This document shows, piece by piece, positions 25,199 to 32,833 of a stretch of DNA of 45,300 nt. The stretch is from an uncultured Clostridia bacterium. GTDB taxonomy: Bacteria > Bacillota > Clostridia > TANB77 > CAG-508. The stretch covers positions 1-45,300 of the forward strand of contig CAKOVW010000003.1 of NCBI GenBank assembly GCA_934122125.1, read 5' to 3'. Below the pieces are notes generated by a model. That model was not told the origin of the DNA. It was given only the letters and a program-made list of their open reading frames with translations, and did no database searches. Each line of letters opens with the position of its first letter. Position 1 is the stretch's first letter. Position numbers and translations under genes: made by a program.

Positions 25199-25555
25199 AT
25201 GCCAAAAAACGAGGCAAGACTTAATAGAGTTAATGAAGAATTAAAAAAGGAGATTAGCCGTGTGCTTACTTTTGAGCTTAAAAACTCAAAAGTAACAGGG
25301 CTAGTTAGTGTAACAAAAGCTAAAATAACACCTGATTTTAAATATGCTAAAATTTATGTAAGCATTTTAAATTCTAAAAGTATTGGAAAAACAATGGAAG
25401 GCTTAAAAGAATCTTCAGGCTTTATACGTAGCCAAGTTGCAAAAAACATTAATTTAAGAATTACACCAGAGCTTATATTTGAAATAGATGATTCTTTAGA
25501 GTATGGTGCTAAAATTGATAGCATATTAAATGAATTGAAAAAAGAAAAAGAATAG
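25199..25555 (+). CDS. rbfA: 30S ribosome-binding factor RbfA
   Basis: This KH-like protein needed for late 30S maturation and cold growth has 118 aa, the normal length. The N-terminus RLNRVNEELKKEISRVL and the strand VTKAKITPDFKYAKIYVSIL are typical of the family. The ALR-type interhelical kink motif is not visible in a standard form. ATG 25199 has AAGGAG upstream. It lies between infB and nrnA in the conserved order. Confidence 0.94.
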   Translation: MPKNEARLNRVNEELKKEISRVLTFELKNSKVTGLVSVTKAKITPDFKYAKIYVSILNSKSIGKTMEGLKESSGFIRSQVAKNINLRITPELIFEIDDSLEYGAKIDSILNELKKEKE

Positions 25556-25564
25556 AGGTATAAA

Positions 25565-26512
25565 ATGACTTTAGATAATATTTTAGAACAAATAAATAAA
25601 GCAGAAAAGATAGTAATACTAACACACGAAAATCCAGATGGAGATGCAATGGGAAGTAGTTTAGCTATGTACCATGCATTGAAAGCATACGGAAAAAATC
25701 CAGATATAATAATACCAGAACATTCAAAAGTATTTGATTGCTTACCTGGAATAGAAGAAATAAAAACAGAAAGTGATATAGAACATTATGATTTAGCAAT
25801 ATCACTAGACTGTGCATCTATAAAAATGTTAAATGGATTTGCAAAATACTTTGAAAATGCAAAAGTAAAAGTATCTATAGATCATCATGGAACAAATACA
25901 ATGTTTGGAGATCATAACTATGTAAATCCAGATGCTCCAGCATGTGCACAAATACTATTAGTAATTTTAGAATATTTTGGTATAGAAATTACTAAAGAAA
26001 TAGGAACTTGTATATTAACTGGTATAATTACAGATACAGGTGGATTTAAGTATCAAGGAGTTACAGCCGAAACATTTGAGTTTGTTGCTTGGCTTTTAAA
26101 TAAAGGAGTAAATGTTTCTAAAGTATATCATCAAGTGTTACAAACTAAAACAAAGGCAAACTTTGAACTACATAGAATTGCAAATAATAGAATAGAGTTT
26201 TTAGCAGATGGAAAAATTGCATATACATACATAACAGAAGAAGATGAAAAAAAGGTTCATGCAGAAACAGGAGATCATGAAGGTATTGTTGAAATTGGTA
26301 GAGATGTAGAAGGCGTTGAAGTTTCAATATTCATACGTCAAACAGAAAAAGGTTGCAAAATATCACTTCGTTCTAATGACTATGTAAATGTTTCTGATGC
26401 TTGTATAGTATTTGGAGGTGGAGGACACCCAAGAGCAGCAGGCTGCACAATCCAAGGAACTATAGAACAAGCAAAAGAAAAAGTAATAAAAGAAGTAATG
26501 AGATTATTATAA
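25565..26512 (+). CDS. nrnA: Bifunctional oligoribonuclease / pAp phosphatase NrnA (DHH family)
   Basis: This DHH/DHHA1 phosphoesterase degrades nano-RNAs and dephosphorylates pAp. Metal-binding motifs are present in order: THENPDGDAMGSSLA near residue 20, LDCAS, DHHGTN, and a later TDTGGFKY. The C-terminal DHHA1 domain ends with FGGGGHPRAAG. The length of 315 aa is standard. ATG 25565 follows GAGGT. Its stop overlaps the truB start by one base, so the two are coupled. Confidence 0.94.
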   Translation: MTLDNILEQINKAEKIVILTHENPDGDAMGSSLAMYHALKAYGKNPDIIIPEHSKVFDCLPGIEEIKTESDIEHYDLAISLDCASIKMLNGFAKYFENAKVKVSIDHHGTNTMFGDHNYVNPDAPACAQILLVILEYFGIEITKEIGTCILTGIITDTGGFKYQGVTAETFEFVAWLLNKGVNVSKVYHQVLQTKTKANFELHRIANNRIEFLADGKIAYTYITEEDEKKVHAETGDHEGIVEIGRDVEGVEVSIFIRQTEKGCKISLRSNDYVNVSDACIVFGGGGHPRAAGCTIQGTIEQAKEKVIKEVMRLL

Positions 26513-27384
26513 TGAATGGAATTTTAATTGTTAATAAGCCAAAACAATACACATCACATGATGTTGTTGCAAAAGTAAAAAAAATATGTAATGAAAAAGT
26601 GGGACATACGGGAACTCTAGATCCAATGGCAACAGGTGTGTTGCCATTACTTTTAGGACAGGGAACAAAGCTATCTAAATATTTGATAAATCACGATAAA
26701 ACATATATAGCTACAATACAGTTAGGACAAAGAACAGATACATTAGATAGTGAAGGAAATGTAATAGAAGAAAAAAATGTTGATAAATCTATACTAGACA
26801 AGCAAAATGTACAACAAGCCTTAAAAACATTAGAAGGCAAACAAATACAGATACCACCAATATATTCTGCAATTAAAGTAAATGGAAAAAAATTATATGA
26901 ATATGCAAGAAAAGGAATAGATGTAGAAATTCCAAAAAGAGAGATAGAAATTTATAATATTGAATTATTAAATATAGATATGGAAAATACAACTATAGAA
27001 TTTAAAGTGCATTGCTCAAAAGGAACATATATTAGAACTCTATGTGAAACGATTGCAGAAAATTTAGGAACAATAGGGTATATGAAAGAACTTAATAGAA
27101 CACAGGTTGGACAATTTGAATTAAAACAATCAGTTACGATTGAGGATATAGAACAAAATAAGGATAATGAAGAGTTTTGGAATGAACATGTGATAACAAT
27201 GCAAAAATTCTTTGAAAATTATCCTGATATAAAGTTAGAAGAAAAGAAATTAGCATTATTTTTAAATGGAGTACAATTAACGTATAATAAGTTAGATGGA
27301 CTATATCAAATTAAAATAAATGATAATGTTATTGGAATAGGAACAGTTAATAATAAATTATTAAAAAGAGAAATAATATATTAA
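26512..27384 (+). CDS. truB: tRNA pseudouridine55 synthase TruB
   Basis: TruB isomerises U55 in the T loop of most tRNAs. The catalytic motif GHTGTLDPMATGVLP includes Asp37. Other typical motifs are YSAIKVNGKKLYEYAR and KGTYIRTLCE. The length is 290 aa, with a short C-terminal PUA-like part. ATG 26512 overlaps the TAA of nrnA (TAATG), a common coupled arrangement. In many Firmicutes ribF and rpsO follow, but here a structured RNA gene does, so the operon appears to end at this point. Confidence 0.95.
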   Translation: MNGILIVNKPKQYTSHDVVAKVKKICNEKVGHTGTLDPMATGVLPLLLGQGTKLSKYLINHDKTYIATIQLGQRTDTLDSEGNVIEEKNVDKSILDKQNVQQALKTLEGKQIQIPPIYSAIKVNGKKLYEYARKGIDVEIPKREIEIYNIELLNIDMENTTIEFKVHCSKGTYIRTLCETIAENLGTIGYMKELNRTQVGQFELKQSVTIEDIEQNKDNEEFWNEHVITMQKFFENYPDIKLEEKKLALFLNGVQLTYNKLDGLYQIKINDNVIGIGTVNNKLLKREIIY

Positions 27385-27392
27385 AGTTATAA

Positions 27393-27418
27393 AAAGTAAT
27401 TGTAATTTTAATTACTTT
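27393..27418 (+). terminator. Weak AT-rich hairpin after truB
   Basis: AAAGTAATT (27393-27401) pairs with AATTACTTT (27410-27418). Only three T follow the AT-rich stem, so termination may be inefficient. It separates the operon from the small RNA gene. Confidence 0.4.
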
Positions 27419-27454
27419 GTGGTAATATATATTTAATAAATAAATAGAAATTAA

Positions 27455-27642
27455 TTTTCCCTGCATAGTGCGTGTAGACTGGAATTTTAGAACCAACAAA
27501 TTCTAAACGGGAATCTGCCTTTGAATGTGGCGTGTAGGCTTATACTTATTTATAAGAAACCCAGGAACATTCAACAAGATACCCACCTGTGTAAACAGGT
27601 CCTTAAAATTTCATTCACCTTACGGCTAAAGCGGGGCTTTTT
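27455..27642 (+). ncRNA. ssrS: Probable 6S RNA
   Basis: A non-coding segment of about 190 nt, the usual 6S length, folds as a long interrupted helix. The closing stem pairs CCCTGC (27459-27464) with GCGGGG (27631-27636), followed by CTTTTT. An inner stem pairs TTGAATGT with ACATTCAA, near the motifs AATGTGGCG and ATACCCACCT. The latter is followed by the small hairpin ACCTGT/ACAGGT, and both motifs match the conserved parts of 6S as I remember them from E. coli and Pseudomonas. 6S sequesters housekeeping RNA polymerase in stationary phase. The 5' end is estimated from a weak promoter near 27417-27446. A covariance-model search would settle it. Confidence 0.72.
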
Positions 27643-27681
27643 GTTGTACAGAAAATCCCTAGAAATCACTTTTAAAGTATA

Positions 27682-27711
27682 TTGCAAGACTTTATAGATA
27701 AATGATATAAT
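27682..27711 (+). promoter_or_regulatory. Sigma-A promoter of prmC-whiA
   Basis: TTGCAA (27682-27687), 18 bases, then an extended TGATATAAT with -10 TATAAT at 27706-27711. Transcription would start about 12 bases before the prmC start codon, close to the AGGAGAG ribosome site. Confidence 0.7.
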
Positions 27712-27730
27712 ACTACTTAGGAGAGAAAAA

Positions 27731-28573
27731 ATGAAACAGATAGAATTGTTAAAATTAGGAGAAACCAACTTGAAACAAGCTAATATACAAGATGCGCATA
27801 TAAAATCAAGTTTATTATTGCAATATGTTCTAAATCAAACTAGACAAGAAATAATTACTAATAGTGAAAAGAAAATAGAGCAAACAAAAGTAAATGATTA
27901 TAAAAACTATATACAAAAAATTATAGATGGAATACCTTTACAATATATTACACATAACCAACAATTTATGGCACTTGATTTTTATGTGGACGAAAATGTG
28001 CTAATTCCACAGCCTGATACAGAGATTTTGGTAGAAGAAGCGATTAAAAAAATAAGTAAAATATCAAATGCAGAAGTGTTAGATTTGTGTACGGGAAGTG
28101 GAGCGATTGCAATTTCAATTGCACATTATTGTAAAAATTCCAGAGTAACAGCAACAGATATAAGCAAAAAAGCGTTAAATATAGCTAGCAAAAATGCAAA
28201 TAAAAACAACGTGAATATAGAGTTTATTGAGTCAAATTTATTTAATCAATTAAAAGACAAGCACTTTGATGTTATACTTTCAAATCCACCATATATTGAA
28301 ACTGACATAATAAATTCATTAAGCAAAGAAGTACAAAATGAGCCACATATTGCTCTAGATGGCGGAAAAGATGGTTTAGAGTTTTATAAAAAAATCTTAA
28401 ATGAAGCACATAAATATTTAAAAATAAATGGATATTTAATGTTAGAAATAGGATATAACCAAGGTAATGCAGTTATAACATTAAAGCATGAGAATTTAAA
28501 ATTAATAACAGAACAGCCAATTAAAGATTTAGCTGGAAATGATAGAGTGGTAATTTTTCAAAAGGAGGGTTAG
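27731..28573 (+). CDS. prmC: Peptide chain release factor N5-glutamine methyltransferase PrmC
   Basis: PrmC methylates the Gln of the GGQ motif in release factors. The catalytic NPPY motif is at residues 185-188 (SNPPYIE), and the SAM-binding loop VLDLCTGSGAIAIS is near 117. The family segment usually written LIPRPDTE reads LIPQPDTE here, an Arg-to-Gln change. The length is 280 aa. ATG 27731 has AGGAGAG upstream. The usual partners prfA and rpmE are absent nearby; whiA follows directly. Confidence 0.93.
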   Translation: MKQIELLKLGETNLKQANIQDAHIKSSLLLQYVLNQTRQEIITNSEKKIEQTKVNDYKNYIQKIIDGIPLQYITHNQQFMALDFYVDENVLIPQPDTEILVEEAIKKISKISNAEVLDLCTGSGAIAISIAHYCKNSRVTATDISKKALNIASKNANKNNVNIEFIESNLFNQLKDKHFDVILSNPPYIETDIINSLSKEVQNEPHIALDGGKDGLEFYKKILNEAHKYLKINGYLMLEIGYNQGNAVITLKHENLKLITEQPIKDLAGNDRVVIFQKEG

Positions 28574-28574
28574 T

Positions 28575-29459
28575 ATGTCCTTTTCGAGTGAGGTAAAAGA
28601 AGAAATAAGTAAATTAAGTAATTTAGCTAACAAAGAAATTGTAAAATTTGAGTTACTTGGATACTTTAGTTCAAGTAATGTAACGTTAGAAAAAAATAAA
28701 ATAAAATTTTCAACTGAAAGTGAATATAATATTAACCGCTTTAGTAAATTACTAAACAATTTGCAATATACAAACCATCAAATTGAAATGGTAGGTAAAA
28801 AATTTTGCATTAGTGTAAATAAGCCGGAAATTCCAGAAATTATATATGAAAATAAAATAGCATTGAATAATATAGTTGAACAAATAAAAGACCAAGAACT
28901 ACTAGAAAAGGCATTTGTAAGAGGAAGTTTTTTAGGTGGAGGTTCAGTAAACAATCCTAAAAGTACATACCATTTAGAAATAACATTTTCACTAGAAGAA
29001 AATGCAAATCTTGTATTACAAATATTAAATAAGTATCAAATACAATTTAAAAATATAGAAAAGAAAAAAGGGTATGTAATATATACAAAAGATGGAGATG
29101 AAATTTCAAAGTTTTTAGCACTTATTGGGGCAAATAATGCTGTACTTGAATTTGAAGAAATACGAGTATATAGAGATATTAGAAACAATGTAAATAGAAA
29201 AGTAAACTGCGAAACTGCAAATCTAAATAAAACTGTAAATGCAGCATTAAAACAAATAAAAGACATTGAATATTTAAAACAAATTGGACAATTTGATAAA
29301 ATGCCAGAACAATTACAAGAAGTAGCAAATTTAAGGTTAGAAAATCCAGAAGCATCATTAATAGAAATTGGCAATATGCTATCAAAACCAATAGGAAAAT
29401 CAGGAGTAAATCATCGCTTTTACAATATAGAACAATTTGTTTCTAAATTTAGACAATAG
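28575..29459 (+). CDS. whiA: WhiA, DNA-binding regulator with LAGLIDADG-like domain
   Basis: This Gram-positive conserved protein is linked to sporulation control in Streptomyces and to division and growth in Bacillus. The N-terminal homing-endonuclease-like domain shows the FVRGSFLGGGSVNNPKSTYH signature. The C-terminal helix-turn-helix ends with IGNMLSKPIGKSGVNHRF. The length is 294 aa, slightly short. ATG 28575 follows GGAGGG one base after the prmC stop codon. Its classical neighbours yvcK and rapZ are missing. Confidence 0.93.
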   Translation: MSFSSEVKEEISKLSNLANKEIVKFELLGYFSSSNVTLEKNKIKFSTESEYNINRFSKLLNNLQYTNHQIEMVGKKFCISVNKPEIPEIIYENKIALNNIVEQIKDQELLEKAFVRGSFLGGGSVNNPKSTYHLEITFSLEENANLVLQILNKYQIQFKNIEKKKGYVIYTKDGDEISKFLALIGANNAVLEFEEIRVYRDIRNNVNRKVNCETANLNKTVNAALKQIKDIEYLKQIGQFDKMPEQLQEVANLRLENPEASLIEIGNMLSKPIGKSGVNHRFYNIEQFVSKFRQ

Positions 29460-29463
29460 AGTA

Positions 29464-29575
29464 GGCACAGCGACTTTGACATATATTTTTTCGTGCTTTA
29501 GCCCAAGAAAAAATATATTCAAAGTGCAAGCGACGTGCCGGATTTGAAAAATAAAAAGTGTGCAAGCGACGTGCC
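29464..29575. repeat. Long intergenic hairpin with duplicated 16-bp unit
   Basis: GGCAC (29464-29468), ACTTTGA (29473-29479) and ATATATTTTTTC (29481-29492) pair in order with GAAAAAATATAT (29507-29518), TCAAAGT (29519-29525) and GTGCC (29535-29539). The unit GTGCAAGCGACGTGCC at 29524-29539 is repeated exactly at 29560-29575. It lies between whiA and hemW and may end the whiA transcript or be a small palindromic repeat family member. Confidence 0.6.
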
Positions 29576-29614
29576 ACACTAGAAGAACGTATAATTTAGG
29601 AAAGGAATAATCTT

Positions 29615-30784
29615 ATGCGAAGAAAACAAATTGGACTATACATCCACATTCCATTTTGTAAGCAAAAATGCAGTTACTGCGATTTTTGTTCATATGCGGA
29701 AAAACAAGATTTAATTTCAAAATATATAAAATGTTTACTACAAGAAATTAAAGAAGTGGGAAGCAATAATAGAGCTGACTTTGAAAATGGCAAAGACGAT
29801 TTATTTTTAGTAAAGACTATATACATTGGTGGTGGAACACCTTCGTTAATAGATAGTAAATACATAGTTCAAATTATGGAAAATATAAAATCAAACTTTG
29901 AACTTGAAGAAAACGCAGAAATTACGATAGAAGTTAACCCAGGAACAGTTACATTGGAAAAGTTAGAGGACTATAACAAAGTAGGAATAAACAGATTAAG
30001 CATTGGCTTGCAATCTACACATGAACATTTGCTAAGGGAAATTGGAAGAATACATACATACTTAGACTTTTTAGATACTTACAGATTTGCAAGAGAAGCG
30101 GGATTTAAAAATATAAATGTAGATTTAATGATAGGACTTCCAAACCAAACACTAGCAGAAGTGCAAGATTCAATTGAAGAAATTGTATCAATGGAACCAG
30201 AACATATTTCGGTGTATTCACTAATATTAGAAGAAGATACACCATTGTTTAAAAAAGTTAAAGAAGGACTAGAATTACCTGATGAAGAATTAGAAAGAAA
30301 AATGTATTGGACTGTGAAACAAACTTTAGAAGCAAATGGATATAAACACTATGAAATATCTAATTTTGCAAAACAAGGGTATGAGTCAAAACATAATTTA
30401 GATTGCTGGAATCAAAAGGAATATATAGGTTTTGGAGTGGCAGCACATTCATATACAAATGGAATAAGGTATTCAAATATAGAAAATTTAGAACAATATA
30501 TAAAAAATTACGAAGAGAACAAAATAGAAGAAAATTTAGTATTCCATGAAAAACAAGATATGGAAGCAATGCAAAAAGAATATATGTTACTAGGATTACG
30601 AAAAATAGATGGAGTTAGTATACAACAATTTAAAATAAAATTTGTGGCAAACCCAGTATTTTTATATCATGATAAATTAGAAAAACTAGTAAATGAGAAC
30701 TTAGTAGAAATAGATGGAGATGAAATTAAACTAACTAAAAAAGGCTTAGACTTAGCCAATATAGTATGGGAAGAATTTGTTTAG
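29615..30784 (+). CDS. hemW: Radical SAM protein HemW (coproporphyrinogen III oxidase-like)
   Basis: This heme chaperone-type radical SAM enzyme is often misnamed HemN. The cluster motif CKQKCSYC places Cys at residues 15, 19 and 22, preceded by LYIHIPF. It also has IYIGGGTPSLI, EVNPGTV, and NRLSIGLQS. A Lys/Asp-rich insertion lies near residues 52-65. The length of 389 aa is typical. ATG 29615 follows AGGAAAGGA. HemW, rather than the oxygen-independent oxidase HemN, is inferred from the length and family motifs. No heme biosynthesis genes are in the window. Confidence 0.9.
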   Translation: MRRKQIGLYIHIPFCKQKCSYCDFCSYAEKQDLISKYIKCLLQEIKEVGSNNRADFENGKDDLFLVKTIYIGGGTPSLIDSKYIVQIMENIKSNFELEENAEITIEVNPGTVTLEKLEDYNKVGINRLSIGLQSTHEHLLREIGRIHTYLDFLDTYRFAREAGFKNINVDLMIGLPNQTLAEVQDSIEEIVSMEPEHISVYSLILEEDTPLFKKVKEGLELPDEELERKMYWTVKQTLEANGYKHYEISNFAKQGYESKHNLDCWNQKEYIGFGVAAHSYTNGIRYSNIENLEQYIKNYEENKIEENLVFHEKQDMEAMQKEYMLLGLRKIDGVSIQQFKIKFVANPVFLYHDKLEKLVNENLVEIDGDEIKLTKKGLDLANIVWEEFV

Positions 30785-30897
30785 TTATGGGAAAAGTTAA
30801 CACATTTAACAGAAATTAATACAATTAAAAGACAAACAGAAAAATTGTATATAATGAATTTATTTACAAATAATAAAATTAACTAAAAGTAATTCAA

Positions 30898-30932
30898 AAA
30901 TAGTAAAATTTATGATATACTATTTATAGTAT
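30898..30932 (+). promoter_or_regulatory. Promoter and operator of the toxin-antitoxin pair
   Basis: An extended -10, TGATATACT (30913-30921), is overlapped by the inverted repeat ATACTAT (30917-30923) / ATAGTAT (30926-30932). A second arm pair, AAATAGTA (30898-30905) and TACTATTT (30918-30925), shares the same box. This is the layout expected for antitoxin autorepression. Confidence 0.6.
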
Positions 30933-30953
30933 TGTAAAGAGAGGTGTATTGAT

Positions 30954-31190
30954 ATGATACAGGTAACAAACATACAAGATTTAAAAACAGCGGTAAACCA
31001 AAATGGAGAAATGGTTATTGCGATGAAAAATAATAATATTGTAATTATGAAAATGGAAGAATATAGAGAAAAACTATTAAAGGAAGATATAGAAGAACAT
31101 CTATTAAAGGCAGAAGATGATATAAGAAATGGCAGAATTAGAGATGCTAGAGAAGTTTTTAAAGAATGGAAAGAAAAATATGGAATATAG
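30954..31190 (+). CDS. Type II antitoxin, Phd/YefM-like
   Basis: This 78-aa acidic protein has an N-terminal beta/alpha domain (IQVTNIQDLKTAVNQNGEMVIAMKNNN...) like Phd/YefM antitoxins and a charged helical C-terminus (about 45-78) that would wrap the toxin. ATG 30954 has GAGGTG upstream. Its end overlaps the toxin start by 11 bases. It probably represses its own promoter through the ATACTAT boxes. Family assignment is by pattern and partner; a related DNA-binding antitoxin fold is possible. Confidence 0.75.
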   Translation: MIQVTNIQDLKTAVNQNGEMVIAMKNNNIVIMKMEEYREKLLKEDIEEHLLKAEDDIRNGRIRDAREVFKEWKEKYGI

Positions 31191-31497
31191 CATAAAATTA
31201 GCAGACCAATTTTTAGATGAATTTGAGGAAATATGTGAATATATTTCTAAAGAATTAAAAAATATAAATGCCTCAAATAGATTAAGAGAAAAAGTAATAT
31301 ATAACGTTCTATTATTAGAAAATTACCCAAAAACATATACAGAAATAGAAAAGACAGACAAAACAGAAAGACAGTATAGAAGAATGATTGTAAATAACTA
31401 TGTTATCTTATATACCATAGATGAAACAGAAAGAATAGTATATGTTGCACATATATACTATAGTGGAAGAAACTATTTAGATGGAGGCTTATTATAG
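31180..31497 (+). CDS. Type II toxin, RelE/ParE family
   Basis: This 105-aa protein begins at ATG 31180 inside the end of the antitoxin gene; a longer in-frame reading from 31129 lacks support because RelE/ParE proteins start at this point. Family features are the N-terminal helical hairpin (EYSIKLADQFLDEFEEICEYISKEL) and the C-terminal strands RRMIVNNYVILYTID and RIVYVAHIYYSGRNY. ParE members poison gyrase; RelE members cut mRNA in the ribosome. The sequence seen does not decide between these. A terminator follows at 31518. Confidence 0.8.
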   Translation: MEYSIKLADQFLDEFEEICEYISKELKNINASNRLREKVIYNVLLLENYPKTYTEIEKTDKTERQYRRMIVNNYVILYTIDETERIVYVAHIYYSGRNYLDGGLL

Positions 31498-31517
31498 AAA
31501 TAAATTATAAAGTATTT

Positions 31518-31557
31518 CGCTTTGAGTTTAAGAAACTAAATTCAAGGCGATTTTTTT
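31518..31557 (+). terminator. Terminator after the toxin gene
   Basis: CGC, TTGA and TTTA blocks pair with TAAA, TCAA and GCG across a short loop, forming a long imperfect stem. Seven T follow at 31551-31557. Confidence 0.75.
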
Positions 31558-31630
31558 GAATTTTGATTTTGTCAAGTTTTGTACTACTGATTTTTCATAT
31601 ACAACAAGGTTAAGTTTCCTTGGGCTGTAT

Positions 31631-31672
31631 GGGTTGCAAGGCAATCCTGTACATGTGGCGAAGCCACTTTTC
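31631..31672. other. Two consecutive hairpins between the toxin-antitoxin pair and hrcA
   Basis: GGGTTGC/GCAATCC (31631-31637 with 31641-31647) has loop AAG. GTGGC/GCCAC (31655-31659 with 31663-31667) has loop GAA and is followed by TTTTCTT. The second resembles a small terminator. The segment from 31560 to 31690 has no ORF and is GC-richer than its surroundings. Confidence 0.45.
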
Positions 31673-31707
31673 TTATGGAGAATTTCACACAATTTTCACA
31701 TAAATTT

Positions 31708-31734
31708 TTAGCAATATGTATTGACAATTGCTAA
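31708..31734. promoter_or_regulatory. Degenerate CIRCE-geometry operator over the -35 box
   Basis: TTAGCAATA, nine bases, then AATTGCTAA. This keeps the 9-9-9 geometry and the TTAGCA/TGCTAA outer halves of CIRCE. The symmetry extends to an 11-bp perfect inverted repeat (31705-31715 with 31727-31737). The hrcA -35 TTGACA lies in its centre. Confidence 0.5.
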
Positions 31735-31749
31735 AAATGGATATAATAT
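31721..31749 (+). promoter_or_regulatory. Sigma-A promoter of the hrcA-grpE-dnaK-dnaJ operon
   Basis: A perfect TTGACA is at 31721-31726. The -10 is either TATAAT at 31742-31747 (15-base spacer) or TAATAT at 31744-31749 (17 bases). The start falls just before the downstream CIRCE. Confidence 0.7.
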
Positions 31750-31758
31750 ATATGCAGT

Positions 31759-31785
31759 TTAGCAAACAAGAACCAAGAGTGCTAA
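31759..31785. promoter_or_regulatory. CIRCE operator for HrcA
   Basis: TTAGCAAAC, nine bases, then GAGTGCTAA. The right arm matches the CIRCE consensus perfectly; the left arm has seven of nine. It sits just downstream of the promoter and ahead of hrcA, the standard place for HrcA autorepression of heat-shock genes. Confidence 0.92.
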
Positions 31786-31812
31786 ATGTATAAAGAGTTA
31801 GAAGGTGAAAAT

Positions 31813-32817
31813 GTGTTAGATGATAGAAAAAAACAAATATTACAAGCAATAATAGAAGAATATATTAGCACAGCAGAACCTGTTAGCTCAGGAGCATTGG
31901 TACAAAAGTATAATTTAGATTATAGTAGTGCAACAATAAGAAATGAAATGGCAGACCTAGAAAAAAGTGGTTACCTAGATAAACCACATACATCAAGTGG
32001 TAGAGTTCCATCAGCAAAGGGGTACAGATTATATGTAGACGAACTATTAAAAGATGATGACATTAGCTTAGAAGAAATAAAATACATACAATCTAAATTA
32101 GAAACTAGAGTTAATGAAATCGAAGAATTAACTAAAATTGCTACAAATACTTTATCAGAAGTTACACACTACACATCAGTTGCAATAGGACCAAGGACTA
32201 ATTTACAAAACATAGAAGAAGTAAAGTTTGTTCTTTTAGGAACTAGAATGTTAATGGCAGTTATATTAACAGATACAGGTATTATAAAAGAAACAATTAT
32301 TAAATTTGATGAAGATATTACAGAAGAACAAGTAAATACATTAAACTTTATATTTAATAATAAGTTAAAAGGTAAACCAATAGAAGAAATAGACAAACCT
32401 CTAGAAGAGTATATATTCTCAGAAATGAATTACAGTTTAAATGTTATAAAACCAATTATGCAACAGCTTGATAAAGTAATAAATGAAGAAGCTAAAGTAT
32501 ATCTAGAAGGAACCAACAAAGTATTTGAACTTCCAGAATTTAAGAGTTTGGAAGTAGCAAAAAACTTTGTAAACTTAATAGATACAAAACAAGTTATGCT
32601 AGACCTATTAAATACAGGATTTGCAAAAGACATAAATGTGTACATTGGTGATGAAAACGAAAATGAACAACTAAAAGATTTTAGTATAATAACATTCAAG
32701 CATAGGTACCAAGACAAAGACTTAGGAACTATTGGAATTATAGGACCAAAAAGAATGGACTACTCAAAAGTTATTTCAGTTATGAAATATATTAGTAAGA
32801 AATTAAATGGACAATAA
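31813..32817 (+). CDS. hrcA: Heat-inducible transcription repressor HrcA
   Basis: HrcA binds CIRCE and represses chaperone genes; heat and GroEL availability modulate it. The N-terminal winged helix is clear: LDDRKKQILQAIIEEYI, SSATIRNEMADLE and TSSGRVPSAKGYR. The GAF-like and dimerisation parts follow. I chose GTG 31813 because GAAGGTGA lies just upstream and the protein then starts at the family's usual MLDDRKK position. An in-frame ATG at 31786 would begin directly against the CIRCE without a ribosome site. The length is 334 aa. The stop lies 16 bases before grpE. Confidence 0.94.
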   Translation: MLDDRKKQILQAIIEEYISTAEPVSSGALVQKYNLDYSSATIRNEMADLEKSGYLDKPHTSSGRVPSAKGYRLYVDELLKDDDISLEEIKYIQSKLETRVNEIEELTKIATNTLSEVTHYTSVAIGPRTNLQNIEEVKFVLLGTRMLMAVILTDTGIIKETIIKFDEDITEEQVNTLNFIFNNKLKGKPIEEIDKPLEEYIFSEMNYSLNVIKPIMQQLDKVINEEAKVYLEGTNKVFELPEFKSLEVAKNFVNLIDTKQVMLDLLNTGFAKDINVYIGDENENEQLKDFSIITFKHRYQDKDLGTIGIIGPKRMDYSKVISVMKYISKKLNGQ

Positions 32818-32833
32818 AGAAAGGAGAAATAAA

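Noticed and set aside
27455..27642. T-box or other riboswitch for prmC
   Set aside because: It lacks the AGGGTGGNACCGCG T-box motif, ends with its own T run, and prmC has a separate good promoter downstream.
29524..29575. Repeated 16-mer as a CRISPR array
   Set aside because: There are only two copies with 20 bp between, no further repeats, and no cas genes in the window.
31786..31815. ATG 31786 as the hrcA start
   Set aside because: It lies directly against CIRCE without a ribosome site. GTG 31813 has GAAGGTGA upstream and matches the family N-terminus.
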